DNA of 64,000 nt from Peteryoungia ipomoeae (GCF_004912165.1 NZ_STGV01000001.1:930001-994000); one strand, 5' to 3'. Counted from the stretch's first letter, positions 19,247-39,644 are shown. A program made the numbers and translations. The notes: generated by a model not told the origin, from the sequence alone.

Positions 19247-19885
19247 TTACTTCGCCGACTTGACGGCGTCGCGGACGATGATCCAGGAACCCTTGGAACC
19301 GGGGACAGCGCCCTTCACAAGGATAAGACCACGATCTTCATCGGTCGAAACGACTTCGAGGTTCTGGGTGGTGACGCGGGTCTGGCCCATGTGACCAGCC
19401 ATGCGCTTGCCCTTCCAGACCTTGCCCGGATCCTGGTTCGAACCGGTCGAACCATGCGAGCGGTGCGAAACGGACACACCGTGCGTCGCACGAAGACCAC
19501 CGAAGTTGTGGCGCTTCATGGCACCGGCGAAACCCTTACCGATCGTCGTGCCCGTGACGTCGACCAGCTGGCCGGCTTCAAAATGGCTCGCGGTCAGCTG
19601 TGCGCCGACATCGATGAGGTTTTCTTCGGAAACGCGGAATTCAACGAGCTTGGCCTTCGGCTCAACGCTTGCTGCTGCGAAGTGACCACGAAGGCCCTTC
19701 GACGTGTTCTTTACCTTGGACGTACCGGCACCGAGCTGAAGCGCGACATAGCCGTTCTTGTCAGCCGTGCGCTGGGCGACGACCTGTACGTTATCCAGAC
19801 GCAGAACTGTTACCGGGATATGTTCGCCGGCGTCGTTATAGACGCGGGTCATTCCCACTTTCTGTGCAATCACACCTGAACGCAT
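19247..19885 (-). CDS. rplC: 50S ribosomal protein L3
   Basis: A 212-residue early-assembly protein whose extension reaches the A-site side of the peptidyl-transferase centre. It opens [20 protein letters not shown]. The extended loop contains [20 protein letters not shown] and [20 protein letters not shown], where the Gln methylated by PrmB sits. It is 172 bases after rpsJ, a larger spacing than between the other S10-operon genes. Confidence 0.98.
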   Translation of the reverse strand: MRSGVIAQKVGMTRVYNDAGEHIPVTVLRLDNVQVVAQRTADKNGYVALQLGAGTSKVKNTSKGLRGHFAAASVEPKAKLVEFRVSEENLIDVGAQLTASHFEAGQLVDVTGTTIGKGFAGAMKRHNFGGLRATHGVSVSHRSHGSTGSNQDPGKVWKGKRMAGHMGQTRVTTQNLEVVSTDEDRGLILVKGAVPGSKGSWIIVRDAVKSAK

Positions 19886-20057
19886 TGGTTCATTCCTCTT
19901 GAGAGTCGCGGCCGGGAAAAAGTGATCCAGGCCTTTCCTCTTTGTTTAAGGATTCCACTCCGGCGCTTCCGAGCCTTCGGGTTTCCCGTTTCGAGAAGTC
20001 GTTGGCAGGTCTTGCCACGTACCTTCCTTGTTATTTCGGCTCTCGCCGGAATTCTCT

Positions 20058-20366
20058 TTAGAGCTTGATCTCGACGTCGACGCCGGCAGCCAGGTCGAGC
20101 TTCATCAGCGCGTCAACGGTCTGCGGGGTCGGGTCGACGATGTCGAGAAGGCGCTTATGCGTGCGCATCTCGAACTGTTCGCGGCTCTTCTTGTCGACGT
20201 GAGGCGAACGGTTGACCGTAAACTTTTCAATACGGGTCGGGAGCGGTACCGGGCCGCGTACGCTTGCACCGGTGCGCTTAGCGGTCGAAACAATCTCGCG
20301 CGTGGAGGCATCGAGAACCCGGTGGTCAAACGCCTTGAGGCGGATGCGGATATTCTGGCCGTTCAT
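20058..20366 (-). CDS. rpsJ: 30S ribosomal protein S10 (NusE)
   Basis: A 102-residue 30S head protein that doubles as NusE, binding NusB in antitermination and NusG in transcription-translation coupling. The body is [20 protein letters not shown], then [20 protein letters not shown]. The ATG at 20366 gives the family start; the further upstream frame is not conserved. First gene of the S10 operon, 369 bases after the tuf stop. Confidence 0.98.
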   Translation of the reverse strand: MNGQNIRIRLKAFDHRVLDASTREIVSTAKRTGASVRGPVPLPTRIEKFTVNRSPHVDKKSREQFEMRTHKRLLDIVDPTPQTVDALMKLDLAAGVDVEIKL

Positions 20367-20693
20367 TCGACGTGTCCTTATTAGTTTTCTTGCGTCCCGC
20401 ATACGCAGAGACAGTGAATTACCAATTGCTGGTCGGCCCCGGATTATCAAAAATCACAGCAATCGCGATGAAACGCTGCTGTCACTTGTCATGTCGAGAG
20501 CCTGCCAGGTCTCGGCTCTCAATGAGCCGACTCAACGCAGTGCAAAAGGCAGCCGATGCAAATCACCGTCTGCCTTCATCATGGCGGGCGACATACACCG
20601 TCATCATGCTGTCGTCAACCGATTCCCGGTCAAAGCACGGAGGATTCTGCCGCCCTGCATTGAACCTGCAAAGGTCCCATGCAGAAAACGCAA
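20367..20693 (-). other. Gene-free leader region upstream of rpsJ
   Basis: No coding potential recognised. The region must carry the S10-operon promoter because a strong terminator precedes it. A hairpin TCGGCTC / GAGCCGA lies at 20512-20530, and GGCAG/CTGCC arms flank 20549-20575. A GATAAT on the minus strand near 20450 could be a -10 box, but I see no convincing -35 at standard spacing. The long leader would suit autogenous control. Confidence 0.4.
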
Positions 20694-20721
20694 ACGGCCG
20701 CCGGTCGAAACCGGCGGCCGT
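20694..20721 (-). terminator. Intrinsic terminator after tuf copy 1
   Basis: An 11-base-pair stem ACGGCCGCCGG / CCGGCGGCCGT with a six-base loop, 14 bases beyond the tuf stop. In the minus direction it continues TTTGCGTTTTC. It closes the str operon (rpsL-rpsG-fusA-tuf). Confidence 0.9.
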
Positions 20722-20735
20722 CTACAGATTTCAGA

Positions 20736-21911
<1,176 letters not shown>

Positions 21912-21983
21912 TTCCGGCTCTCCATTTTCTGGCCCCCATCAAGGGGGAAAACTTCATTCAATTCAATTGGCGGGTTACCCCGG

Positions 21984-24083
21984 TCACTTCTGACCGGAGT
22001 ACTTTGCCTGGATTTCAGCGGCTACGTTCGACGGAACCGGTGCGTAGTGATCGAAGGTCATCGAGTACTGTGCACGGCCCTGAGACATCGAGCGCAGGTT
22101 GTCGACGTACTTGAACATGTTGGCAAGCGGGACGTGAGCATTGATCACGATCGCAATACCGCGCTGTTCCTGGCCCTGGATCTGGCCACGACGCGAGTTC
22201 AGGTCACCGATAACGTCACCGACGTAGTCTTCCGGCGTGACGACTTCAACCTTCATCATTGGCTCGAGCAACTGTGCGCCGGCCTTCTTGGCAGCTTCAC
22301 GGAAGCAGGCACGCGATGCGATTTCGAAGGCGAGAACCGACGAGTCAACATCGTGGAACGCGCCGTCGATGAGGGTCGCCTTGACGCCCAGCATCGGGAA
22401 GCCAGCAAGCGGACCCGAAGACAGAACGCTTTCGATGCCCTTCTGAACGCCCGGGATGTATTCCTTGGGAACAGCACCGCCGACGATCTTGGACTCGAAC
22501 TTGAAGTCTTCGCCTTCCGGGTTCGGTTCGAAGACGATCTTGACGCGCGCGAACTGACCGGTACCGCCGGACTGCTTCTTGTGCGTGTAGTCTTCTTCGT
22601 GCTGACGCGTGATCGTTTCACGGTAAGCAACCTGCGGAGCACCGACGTTGGCTTCAACCTTGAACTCGCGACGCATGCGGTCGACGAGAATGTCGAGGTG
22701 AAGCTCGCCCATGCCGGCGATGATGGTCTGGCCGGATTCCTGGTCGGTCTTGACGCGGAAAGACGGGTCTTCGGCAGCGAGGCGATTGAGCGCGAGGCCC
22801 ATCTTTTCCTGGTCGCCCTTGGACTTCGGCTCGATCGCGATCTGGATGACCGGCTCGGGGAATTCCATGCGCTCGAGGATAACCGGCTTCAGCGGATCGC
22901 AGAGCGTATCGCCAGTGGTGGTTTCCTTGAGGCCGGCGAGAGCAACGATGTCGCCTGCGAAGGCTTCTTCGATGTCTTCACGGGAGTTCGAGTGCATCTG
23001 CAGCATACGGCCGACGCGCTCGCGCTTGTCCTTGACCGTGTTGATGACAGAGGAACCCTTTTCGAGCTTGCCCGAGTAGATGCGGGCGAAGGTCAGCGAA
23101 CCGACGAAGGGGTCGTTCATGATCTTGAACGCCAGCATCGAGAGCGGCTCGGCGTCATCTGCATGACGTTCGATTTCGGCTTCGGTCTTGAAGTCGATGC
23201 CCTTGATGGCCGGGATGTCAACCGGCGACGGCAGGTAGTCGACAACCGCGTCGAGCAGCGGCTGAACGCCCTTGTTCTTGAAGGCGGTGCCGCAGAACAT
23301 CGGGTGGAACTTGACGTCGATGGTGCCGCGACGCACGAGCGCACGGATCTTGTCGTTGTCCGGCATCTCGCCGTTCAGGTAGGCTTCCATCGCTTCTTCG
23401 TCGATCTCGACAACCGTCTCGATCAGCTTTTCGCGATATTCTTCAGCCTTTTCCTTCAGGTCTTCCGGGATCTCGACAACGTCCCAGGCAGCGCCGAGGG
23501 ACTCATCGCGCCAGACCAGAGCGTTCATCTCGATCAGGTCGACAACGCCCTTGAAGTCGCTTTCAGCGCCGATCGGCAGCTGCATGACGACGGCAGTGGC
23601 GCCAAGACGGGTCTTGATCATCTCGACCGAGCGGTAGAAGTCCGCACCGGTCTTGTCCATCTTGTTGCAGAAGATCATGCGCGGAACGTTGTACTTCTCA
23701 GCCTGACGCCAGACGGTTTCCGTCTGCGGCTCAACGCCTGCGTTGGCATCGAGAAGGGCAACCGCACCGTCGAGCACGCGCAGCGAACGCTCGACTTCAA
23801 TGGTGAAGTCAACGTGGCCGGGGGTGTCGATGATGTTGAAGCGGCGCATCTTGCCGTCGCGACCCTTCCAGAAGGTCGTGGTCGCAGCAGACGTGATGGT
23901 GATGCCGCGTTCCTGCTCCTGCTCCATCCAGTCCATGGTAGCAGCGCCGTCATGGACTTCGCCGATCTTATGCGACTTACCGGTGTAGTAAAGGATGCGT
24001 TCGGTCGTGGTGGTCTTGCCGGCGTCGATGTGCGCCATGATACCGAAGTTGCGGTAGTCTTCGATTTTATATTCGCGAGCCAT
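21984..24083 (-). CDS. fusA: Elongation factor G
   Basis: A 699-residue translational GTPase that drives translocation and, with RRF, ribosome recycling. G1 AHIDAGKTT at 17-25, G3 [10 protein letters not shown]4 [10 protein letters not shown]. Domains II-V follow, with the domain IV region near [20 protein letters not shown] and the C-terminal [20 protein letters not shown]. Length is typical. It lies between rpsG and tuf. Confidence 0.99.
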   Translation of the reverse strand: MAREYKIEDYRNFGIMAHIDAGKTTTTERILYYTGKSHKIGEVHDGAATMDWMEQEQERGITITSAATTTFWKGRDGKMRRFNIIDTPGHVDFTIEVERSLRVLDGAVALLDANAGVEPQTETVWRQAEKYNVPRMIFCNKMDKTGADFYRSVEMIKTRLGATAVVMQLPIGAESDFKGVVDLIEMNALVWRDESLGAAWDVVEIPEDLKEKAEEYREKLIETVVEIDEEAMEAYLNGEMPDNDKIRALVRRGTIDVKFHPMFCGTAFKNKGVQPLLDAVVDYLPSPVDIPAIKGIDFKTEAEIERHADDAEPLSMLAFKIMNDPFVGSLTFARIYSGKLEKGSSVINTVKDKRERVGRMLQMHSNSREDIEEAFAGDIVALAGLKETTTGDTLCDPLKPVILERMEFPEPVIQIAIEPKSKGDQEKMGLALNRLAAEDPSFRVKTDQESGQTIIAGMGELHLDILVDRMRREFKVEANVGAPQVAYRETITRQHEEDYTHKKQSGGTGQFARVKIVFEPNPEGEDFKFESKIVGGAVPKEYIPGVQKGIESVLSSGPLAGFPMLGVKATLIDGAFHDVDSSVLAFEIASRACFREAAKKAGAQLLEPMMKVEVVTPEDYVGDVIGDLNSRRGQIQGQEQRGIAIVINAHVPLANMFKYVDNLRSMSQGRAQYSMTFDHYAPVPSNVAAEIQAKYSGQK

Positions 24084-24115
24084 AACGGACTGCCTTTCAA
24101 TATTCGATCGGTGGA

Positions 24116-24598
<483 letters not shown>

Positions 24599-24671
24599 TC
24601 AACGGTTAGGACGCTTTATCACGCGGAGAACCTCGCGCAGCGCCGGAATCAGAATTAGGAAGGACCGAATC

Positions 24672-25043
24672 TTACTTCGGACGCTTCGCACCGTACTTCG
24701 AACGGCGCTGCTTACGGTTCTTGACACCCTGGGTATCGAGAACGCCGCGGATGATGTGGTAACGAACGCCCGGCAAGTCCTTTACGCGGCCGCCACGGAT
24801 CATGACGACAGAGTGTTCCTGCAGGTTGTGGCCTTCACCCGGGATGTAGCCGATGACTTCAAAGCCATTGGTCAGACGGATCTTGGCAACCTTACGCAGA
24901 GCCGAGTTCGGCTTCTTCGGGGTCGTGGTGTAAACGCGGGTGCAAACGCCACGCTTCTGCGGATTTTCCTGCAGGGCAGGAACCTTATTGCGCTTTACCT
25001 GTGCCTGACGCGGCTTACGGATCAGCTGGTTTACGGTAGGCAT
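24672..25043 (-). CDS. rpsL: 30S ribosomal protein S12
   Basis: A 123-residue decoding-centre protein. The proofreading loops read [16 protein letters not shown] and [17 protein letters not shown], with the Lys residues that mutate in streptomycin resistance in the usual wild-type state, so a streptomycin-sensitive S12 is expected. First gene of the str operon. It is followed by rpsG, fusA and tuf in standard order. Confidence 0.98.
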
Positions 25044-25542
25044 ATACCCATCCCTTGTAAAACTAGTCTCTAAGGCCTTTTGAGCCCTGGTTTGCCGTTT
25101 CCGGCGGCGGTCGCACAGATCTCTTCATGCACAAAATGTGGCCCTACCCGCTTTTGGGCGGATGGACCACAAGAAACAAAGGACGCGATTGCGCGCGTCT
25201 TAGTGCAGCATACATGTCGTCAACGTGCGTTTGGTCCCCTGTTTGAGGCGAACTTCGGGGCGCGTCGCCCTGAAAAACCCGGCCTCACATGGGTCCCGAT
25301 GCGCGGGGTACTACTGTTTTCCCCTCTTTCCGTCAAGTCTCGATCGACAATTAATGGGCGAGCCGCCCTGTCGCAGCGGCCTTTGGACCGCCCTGAGGCC
25401 GGAAAGTCGCGATGGCCAAGGAATTTGTCTTGGTTTGCGCCCCAAACCTTCTAAATAGGAGCAGAAAGACAATCAAGCACCCCTGCCCGTCTGGTCGAAT
25501 CGACCATTCAGCGGAATCGCTTCCAACGAGAAGACCAGAGCC
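25044..25542 (-). other. Gene-free divergent promoter region between rpsL and the 97-aa gene
   Basis: No coding sequence recognised. It must hold the str-operon promoter (minus strand) and a promoter for the plus-strand gene at 25543. A candidate -35 TTGACG lies on the minus strand at 25223-25218, about 175 bases before the rpsL start; the -10 (near TAAGAC, 25202-25197) is weak and its 15-base spacing is short. A TTGTCT at 25426-25431 followed 18 bases later by TTCTAA is a possible plus-strand promoter. Both are tentative. Confidence 0.4.
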
Positions 25543-25836
25543 ATGATCAGCGACCCAGACAACGACAATGCCCGCGACGAGCCGATGGTGTTCATCGTGA
25601 TTGCCAAAGCCTACGAGACGGAAGGCGGCGAGCCGGTTGATCTGCACGTGCTCGTCTCAGCCCCCGACGACGACACGGCCGTGCGCGCGACGCTGAACGC
25701 CCTGTCGGAAGAAGGCTTCCTCGAGGCCGATCTCGATCAGATCGGCATGATCACCGGCGCTCCGGACGAGGAACCGCATGCCTCTGCCTATCAGGGCGCG
25801 CTCGAAGGCGAAGTGGCGATCATCCGCTTCAACTGA
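25543..25836 (+). CDS. Acidic 97-residue protein of unknown function
   Basis: Not recognised. A small, strongly acidic soluble protein with the pattern MVFIVIAKAYETEGGEPVDL (about 15-34) followed by APDDDTAVRATLNALSEEGF and a final EGEVAIIRFN strand. The alternation of beta strands and one helix suggests a compact alpha-beta fold like small ferredoxin-like regulators. No cysteines or membrane segments are seen. The first ATG is at 25543; an internal ATG (residue 15) starts the part that looks structured. It lies alone, convergent with the cytochrome peroxidase gene. Confidence 0.7.
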   Translation: MISDPDNDNARDEPMVFIVIAKAYETEGGEPVDLHVLVSAPDDDTAVRATLNALSEEGFLEADLDQIGMITGAPDEEPHASAYQGALEGEVAIIRFN

Positions 25837-25858
25837 TCGGCTGGGCATAACGCGAAAC

Positions 25859-25886
25859 GGCAGGCCGAAAATATCTCCGGCCTGCC
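25859..25886. terminator. Hairpin between convergent genes
   Basis: Stem GGCAGGCCG / CGGCCTGCC with a ten-base A/T-rich loop, located between the convergent stops at 25836 and 25912. No U-tract on either strand, so it may act as a weak or factor-assisted bidirectional terminator. Confidence 0.5.
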
Positions 25887-25911
25887 CTGCCCCGCTTGCG
25901 GGTCGCAAAAA

Positions 25912-26964
25912 CTACTGAACGATCGCACCACTCGGTCGCGGTGTTTCCTTCGTCTCCGCCGGCAGAACCGGATAGGTGACTTCCGGCATCCGACCGGTGA
26001 GCGCTTTGAGGAAGCCGACAATCTTGCCGACATCCCCCGGTTCCAGCGCCTCGCCGAGCTGCGATGTTCCCATGACGGACACGGCCTCTTCCAGGCTCCA
26101 GACCTTGCCGGAATGGAAATAGGGCGCGGTCAGCGCGATGTTTCTCAGCGGCGCTGCGCGGAAGACATAAGAATCATCCGCCGTATTGGTCACGGCGAAA
26201 CGCCCCTTGTCCCCTTCCGGCAGGACTTCTGCACCGGGCTTCTCGATCAGGCCGAAAGGATAATAATCTTCACCGCCGACATTCACCCCGGCGTGACACG
26301 AGGCGCAACCCTTGTCGATGAACAGCGCCAAGCCCTGCTGCTGATCTTCCGTCATGGCGGCATCATCACCGTTCAGCCAAGCGTCGAAGGGTGCCGGCGT
26401 GATCAGGGTTGCCTCATAGGCTTCGATCGCCTTTGCGAAGTTGTCGAAGGTAACGGGATCCTCCTCGCCGGGGAATGCCGCCGTGAACCAGGCAATGTAG
26501 TCCGGCATGGATTTCAATGTCGTCACGACCTGGTCCGGCGTGTTCGCCATCTCGACACCCGCCTGGACCGGCCCCTTGGCCTGCGCCTTCAAATCCTCGG
26601 CGCGACCATCCCAGAACTGCGCGACGTTGAAAACGGCGTTCAAGACCGTCGGCGCGTTGCGCGGGCCTTTCTGCCAGCCATGGCCGATCGAAGTCTCGAG
26701 GTTATCGTCACCGCCCGTCGCCAGATTGTGGCAGGAATTGCAGGAAAATACGCCTGACGCCGACATGCGCGGATCGAAAAACAGCGCCTTGCCGAGTGCG
26801 ATCTTGTCCGGCGTGATCGGATTGTCCGCAACTGCGGGTGTCGTTGATGGCAGCGGCTTGAACACTTCAAGCGCGGTTCCCCGTAACTCTGCTGCTGCGG
26901 GAACAGCTGCAAAAGCTGTCGTGGCCAGAAGAGCTGCGACCAGGGTCTTCACTAGGATCTTCAT
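25912..26964 (-). CDS. Periplasmic dihaem cytochrome c peroxidase (CcpA/MauG family)
   Basis: A 350-residue exported protein. A signal peptide covers about 1-25 (ends AAVPAAAE). Two haem-binding sites are visible: CNSCH at 75-79 in the N-terminal high-spin haem domain and CASCH at 220-224 in the C-terminal domain. The family reduces hydrogen peroxide to water with electrons from cytochromes, or in MauG-like members oxidises protein residues. Length and the APYFHSGKVWSLEEAV stretch fit bacterial CCP. The start at 26964 has GGAGG seven bases upstream and gives a clean signal peptide; the frame is open to 27030. It sits between the str and rif ribosomal gene blocks. Confidence 0.92.
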   Translation of the reverse strand: MKILVKTLVAALLATTAFAAVPAAAELRGTALEVFKPLPSTTPAVADNPITPDKIALGKALFFDPRMSASGVFSCNSCHNLATGGDDNLETSIGHGWQKGPRNAPTVLNAVFNVAQFWDGRAEDLKAQAKGPVQAGVEMANTPDQVVTTLKSMPDYIAWFTAAFPGEEDPVTFDNFAKAIEAYEATLITPAPFDAWLNGDDAAMTEDQQQGLALFIDKGCASCHAGVNVGGEDYYPFGLIEKPGAEVLPEGDKGRFAVTNTADDSYVFRAAPLRNIALTAPYFHSGKVWSLEEAVSVMGTSQLGEALEPGDVGKIVGFLKALTGRMPEVTYPVLPAETKETPRPSGAIVQ

Positions 26965-27115
26965 GCTTACCTCCGTGGAATACGAAGACAATTTAGAAGC
27001 GTTCCAAGCAGCCCTGTTGCGCCAGATCAACCCCTGAGGATGGGCACATGACAGACGTCATGTCTGGCGAGGAAATTTTGAAACGACGAGGAGTTCAACC
27101 GCCAAAGACAGGAAA

Positions 27116-27139
27116 ACCGCCCGGATTGCTCCGGGCGGT
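27116..27139 (-). terminator. Intrinsic terminator after rpoC
   Basis: Perfect nine-base-pair stem ACCGCCCGG / CCGGGCGGT with a six-base loop, followed by TTTT in the minus direction. It ends the rplKAJL-rpoBC transcript. Confidence 0.9.
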
Positions 27140-27164
27140 CTGATTTTCTCAACACAGCGTGCGC

Positions 27165-31376
<4,212 letters not shown>

Positions 31377-31569
31377 GCCTGTCTCCTTGTGGGCTTTAAG
31401 CCCTCGATTGGGTCGGTGATGGCGGCGGATTCCCGGGATGCCGCATCTGACCCTTCAAATGACAATAACCGCAGATTGCGGCGAAACTCCCCTCACCGTC
31501 CGGTCTTGGCCGTCGGCCGGTCAGGGAATGGCATGCGCAGCAGATGCCACGCATGCCTTGTCAGACAGT

Positions 31570-35706
<4,137 letters not shown>

Positions 35707-35864
35707 CGTCGCTCCTTGTCAATTTGCAACCGGGCCTGCAACGGACGGAACACGCTGGCCAGGCGGTGCCGTCGATCATGGATCAATCAATCTCGTTGCT
35801 GAAATCGTCGCTCAGGCCGGATTGCCTTCTTGCAGCGATTCGCAACCATCCTCTTGAAGAACCC

Positions 35865-35902
35865 ATTACCCAGGAGCCGTTTTGACACGGATCCTGGGTA
35901 AT
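35865..35902 (-). promoter_or_regulatory. Hairpin in the rplL-rpoB spacer, possible processing or attenuation site
   Basis: An 11-base-pair stem ATTACCCAGGA / TCCTGGGTAAT (35865-35875 with 35892-35902) around a 16-base loop. No U-tract follows. In enterobacteria the rplL-rpoB spacer holds an attenuator and an RNase III cleavage site; this hairpin occupies the same position, so a similar role is inferred. Confidence 0.55.
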
Positions 35903-35921
35903 ACGTTCCGGAGAAATGGAC

Positions 35922-35940
35922 GGGAGAGAGAAACTCTCCC
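35922..35940 (-). promoter_or_regulatory. Small hairpin directly after rplL
   Basis: GGGAGAG / CTCTCCC stem (35922-35928 with 35934-35940), 16 bases past the rplL stop. Without a U-tract it may act together with the hairpin at 35865-35902 as a partial attenuator that sets the ratio of L7/L12 to RNA polymerase. Confidence 0.45.
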
Positions 35941-35956
35941 CCGCCGCATTCCGATA

Positions 35957-36334
<378 letters not shown>

Positions 36335-36396
36335 TTTATTAGTCCTTTGATAGTTCGGTTCGAACTGGTTTGTTTATTGAACAGCGAAAAACCGCC

Positions 36397-36915
36397 TTAC
36401 GCGGCTTCGTCCTTCTTTGCGTAGGCCGCAAAAACGCGCGCCAGCTGCGAAGCCGGTGCCTGTACAACGCCTGCGATGCGGGTCGCCGGGGTCTGAATCA
36501 TACCCAGCAGCTTTGCACGCAGTTCGTCCAGCGAAGGCAGGGTCGCAAGCGACTTGACTGCTTCAGCGTTCAGCGTGGTCGTGCCCATTGCGCCACCGAG
36601 AACAACGATCTTGTCGTTGGTCTTGGCGAAATCGACGACGACCTTGGGAGCCGTAATCGGGTCGGTGCTGTATGCAATCAGCGTCTGACCCTTGAAGAGA
36701 TCTGTCATCCCTTCGGCTTCCGTGCCCTGAAGAGCGATCTTGGCCAGACGGTTCTTCGCGACTTTGACGGTGCCGCCAGCAGCGCGCATCTTCGAACGAA
36801 AGTCGTTCATCTGCGCAACTGTGACACCAGCATAGTGGGCCACGACAACCGAACCGGAAGCCTTGAAGACTTCGTTCAGCTCCGTGACAAATTCGCGCTT
36901 TTCCGCTCTTTCCAC
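36397..36915 (-). CDS. rplJ: 50S ribosomal protein L10
   Basis: A 172-residue protein that anchors the L7/L12 dimers on 23S rRNA and, in complex with them, usually represses its own translation. The GTG at 36915 is chosen: it gives [17 protein letters not shown] and has GGAGAC 11 bases upstream. The C-terminal helix that binds L7/L12 dimers is [20 protein letters not shown] onwards. The 343-base leader to rplA is consistent with autogenous control. Confidence 0.96.
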   Translation of the reverse strand: MERAEKREFVTELNEVFKASGSVVVAHYAGVTVAQMNDFRSKMRAAGGTVKVAKNRLAKIALQGTEAEGMTDLFKGQTLIAYSTDPITAPKVVVDFAKTNDKIVVLGGAMGTTTLNAEAVKSLATLPSLDELRAKLLGMIQTPATRIAGVVQAPASQLARVFAAYAKKDEAA

Positions 36916-37258
36916 TGTCTGTCTCCAGTTGATGAGACCGCAATCCTGCAGGCCCCACCGGGTTTGCCTTTGCCTCAAGGGATCCAAACATGTCGGACCC
37001 CGAGCGACGCTTGAGGATCCTGTCCCCTCGCATCAAAGCTCGCTTCGATGCTAAGGCGAATAAGGCTCGAACCGAACTTCAAGACGTCATCAGACGTTTA
37101 AATACCGGATCTTACCCGTCTCATGAGGGCGATCATTAAGGCCTTTAGGCCACCCACAATCTCGGACAGGAGTGCCTGATCTTGCGATCAGACATTTCCG
37201 GCCCCGAAAGGCCGGAAACAGTGCGGACCTGGGCACGGGGCCCAGGTCAATTCATAAA
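36916..37258 (-). promoter_or_regulatory. Long rplA-rplJ intergenic leader, probable L10 autoregulatory region
   Basis: A gene-free 343-base spacer. Just after rplA come two strong hairpins: GACCTGGGC / GCCCAGGTC (37226-37248) and TTTCCGGCC / GGCCGGAAA (37195-37218). Neither has a long U-tract. Nearer rplJ is a structured purine-rich stretch. In many bacteria this spacer holds the L10 leader bound by L10(L12)n, plus an internal promoter. I infer that role from position and structure, not from a recognised kink-turn sequence. Confidence 0.55.
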
Positions 37259-37954
37259 TCAGGCGTTGACCGAGCCAGGCTCGACCTTGACGCCGACGCC
37301 CATGGTCGAGGAGATCGCTACGCGCTTGACGTAGTTGCCCTTCGCACCGGTCGGCTTGGCCTTGATGACGGCGTCAGCAAAAGCCTTGATGTTTTCTTCA
37401 AGAGCCTTGGCGTCGAAGGAAGCCTTGCCGATGCCGGCATGGACGATACCAGCCTTCTCGACGCGGAACTCGACTGCACCGCCCTTGGAAGCCTTGACGG
37501 CGCCTGCGACGTCCATGGTCACGGTGCCGACCTTCGGGTTCGGCATCATGCCACGCGGGCCGAGAACCTTACCGAGGCGACCGACGAGCGGCATCATGTC
37601 CGGGGTGGCGATGCAACGATCGAAGTCGATCTTGCCGCCCTGGACGATTTCCAGCAGGTCTTCGGCGCCGACGATGTCTGCACCGGCAGCCTTGGCTTCG
37701 TCAGCCTTGGCGCCACGGGCGAAGACGGCAACCTTGACGTCGCGGCCCGTGCCGTTCGGCAGGTTGACAACGCCACGGACCATCTGGTCCGCGTGACGGG
37801 GGTCAACGCCGAGGTTCATCGAGATTTCGATGGTTTCGTCGAACTTCGCGGTAGCGCGTTCCTTGACGAGGGCGATTGCTTCCGGCAGGGCGACCAGCTT
37901 GGTCGGATCGATGCCTTCGCGGATCTTCTGAAGACGCTTTGCAAGCTTTGCCAT
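37259..37954 (-). CDS. rplA: 50S ribosomal protein L1
   Basis: A 231-residue protein of the mobile L1 stalk that guides deacylated tRNA from the E site. It usually represses the L11 operon by binding its mRNA. Signature stretches: [20 protein letters not shown] and [20 protein letters not shown]. The ATG at 37954 ([14 protein letters not shown]) is two bases after the rplK stop; an ATG two codons upstream would overlap rplK and is less likely. Confidence 0.97.
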   Translation of the reverse strand: MAKLAKRLQKIREGIDPTKLVALPEAIALVKERATAKFDETIEISMNLGVDPRHADQMVRGVVNLPNGTGRDVKVAVFARGAKADEAKAAGADIVGAEDLLEIVQGGKIDFDRCIATPDMMPLVGRLGKVLGPRGMMPNPKVGTVTMDVAGAVKASKGGAVEFRVEKAGIVHAGIGKASFDAKALEENIKAFADAVIKAKPTGAKGNYVKRVAISSTMGVGVKVEPGSVNA

Positions 37955-37956
37955 GA

Positions 37957-38388
37957 TCAAGCCACCACTTCCAGGCCCATGGATCGGGCAGAGCCCTCAA
38001 CCATCAGCATTGCGCCTTCGATGTCGGCAGCGTTGAGATCCTTCATCTTACCTTCGGCGATCGCACGGACCTGAGCCTTGGTGATGGTGCCAGCCTTGCC
38101 GCCCTTACCAGGCGTCTTGGAACCGGAGGTGATCTTCGCTTCCTTCTTCAGCCAGTAGGTAACCGGCGGCTGCTTCATTGCGAAGGTGAAGGACTTGTCC
38201 TGGTAATAGGTGATGACGACCGGGATCGGCATACCCTTTTCCATTTCCTGCGTGGCGGCGTTGAACGCCTTGCAGAATTCCATGATGTTGATGCCGCGCT
38301 GACCAAGGGCCGGGCCGATCGGCGGGGACGGGTTTGCCGATCCTGCCTTGACCTGGAGCTTGAGCTGGCCTGCAACTTTCTTAGCCAT
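37957..38388 (-). CDS. rplK: 50S ribosomal protein L11
   Basis: A 143-residue protein at the base of the GTPase-associated stalk, needed for RelA activation and the target region of thiostrepton. The N-terminal domain has [20 protein letters not shown], with the flexible Pro-rich hinge that antibiotics and factors contact. The C-terminal rRNA-binding domain has [20 protein letters not shown]. It begins the L11 operon 148 bases after nusG. Confidence 0.98.
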   Translation of the reverse strand: MAKKVAGQLKLQVKAGSANPSPPIGPALGQRGINIMEFCKAFNAATQEMEKGMPIPVVITYYQDKSFTFAMKQPPVTYWLKKEAKITSGSKTPGKGGKAGTITKAQVRAIAEGKMKDLNAADIEGAMLMVEGSARSMGLEVVA

Positions 38389-38536
38389 TACTCTCTGCCT
38401 TTCTACTCAGACCGGTTTCCCGATCCACTGATGCCGGAACTATCCGGCGGCTGCGGTTGCGTGGTGCGTATGAACAGCCCGGCTTAAGTGACTGCCATTC
38501 TCCCACGCGGATCGGGGAGTTCCCTCCCCTTTTCGA

Positions 38537-39067
38537 TCAGACCTTTTCGACCTGACCGTATTCGAGTTCGACCGGCGTTGCGCGACCGAAGATCGAGACC
38601 TCGACCTTAAGGCGCGAGCGCTCTTCATCGACATCCTGAACGACACCGTTGAAGGAGGCGAACGGACCGTCGGAAACGCGGACCTGCTCGCCGATCTCGA
38701 AGGAGACGGAAGACTTCGGACGCTCGACACCTTCCTGGACCTGGCCCAGGATGCGCTCTGCCTCGAAATCAGGGATCGGAACCGGCTTGTTGTCGGAACC
38801 GAGGAAGCCCGTGACCTTCGGGGTATTCTTGATGAGGTGATAGGCCTCATCCGTCAGGTTCGCGCGCACCAGCACGTAGCCGGGGAAGAACTTGCGCTCG
38901 CTGTCGACCTTGCGACCGCGACGAACCTCGACAACCTTTTCAGTCGGCACGAGGATCTTTTCGAACAAATGCTCAAGCCCCTTCTGGCGAGCCTTGTTCT
39001 CGATGTCTTCCGCGACCTTCTTCTCAAAATTAGAATATGCGTGGACGATGTACCAACGTGCCGCCAT
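38537..39067 (-). CDS. nusG: Transcription termination/antitermination factor NusG
   Basis: A 176-residue factor that binds RNA polymerase through its N-terminal NGN domain (about 1-115; AARWYIVHAYSNFEKKVAED, FFPGYVLVRANLTDEAYHLI). It binds Rho or S10 through the C-terminal KOW domain (about 120-176; FEIGEQVRVSDGPFASFNGV). The ATG at 39067 gives the family N-terminus; nine further codons upstream are open but not conserved. It is 16 bases after secE, the standard pair. Confidence 0.98.
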   Translation of the reverse strand: MAARWYIVHAYSNFEKKVAEDIENKARQKGLEHLFEKILVPTEKVVEVRRGRKVDSERKFFPGYVLVRANLTDEAYHLIKNTPKVTGFLGSDNKPVPIPDFEAERILGQVQEGVERPKSSVSFEIGEQVRVSDGPFASFNGVVQDVDEERSRLKVEVSIFGRATPVELEYGQVEKV

Positions 39068-39083
39068 GTTCGTCTCCGCCCAA

Positions 39084-39284
39084 TCAGTTACCAACGCTCA
39101 GCACGAAGCCGAGGACCCAGCTGATGAGCTGGTCTGCGCCGAAGAAAAACAGCGCAGCGAAAAACACCATCGCCAGACACATGAGGGTCGAGATCGTGGT
39201 CTCGCGACGCGAGGGCCACGTCACCTTGGACGTCTCGGAGCGAACCTGCTGCAGAAACGCAAATGGATTAGACTTGGATGCCAT
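39084..39284 (-). CDS. secE: Preprotein translocase subunit SecE
   Basis: A 66-residue single-span form of SecE that clamps SecY. The amphipathic cytoplasmic helix has the conserved RSETSKVTWPSRRETTIST, and the transmembrane helix is CLAMVFFAALFFFGADQLIS. It lacks the two extra N-terminal helices of the enterobacterial protein, as usual outside that group. Confidence 0.97.
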   Translation of the reverse strand: MASKSNPFAFLQQVRSETSKVTWPSRRETTISTLMCLAMVFFAALFFFGADQLISWVLGFVLSVGN

Positions 39285-39466
39285 TTAATGCCCACGCTTT
39301 TACGGCGCGTAAAGCCGACCTTGGTCAGCCCCACGCACCGCGTGTCTGTTTGAACCCTACATAAAGACCGTTTCCCACTTTCACAAGAGGGAAATGTTCT
39401 TTCGCAACTTCCAGGCTGTACCAGATCTCTAAGCTCGTCGCCGCACGCATGCGCGCCGAACGGAAA

Positions 39467-39542
<76 letters not shown>

Positions 39543-39644
39543 AAGCCTGCCCTTCGAACAAAAATCCGTTTCGTTCGAAGCATGGCGCTCCCTTTAAGAC
39601 GACAGAACAGGAATGGCAAGTGCCTATTTTCTCCTTTTGTCGCT

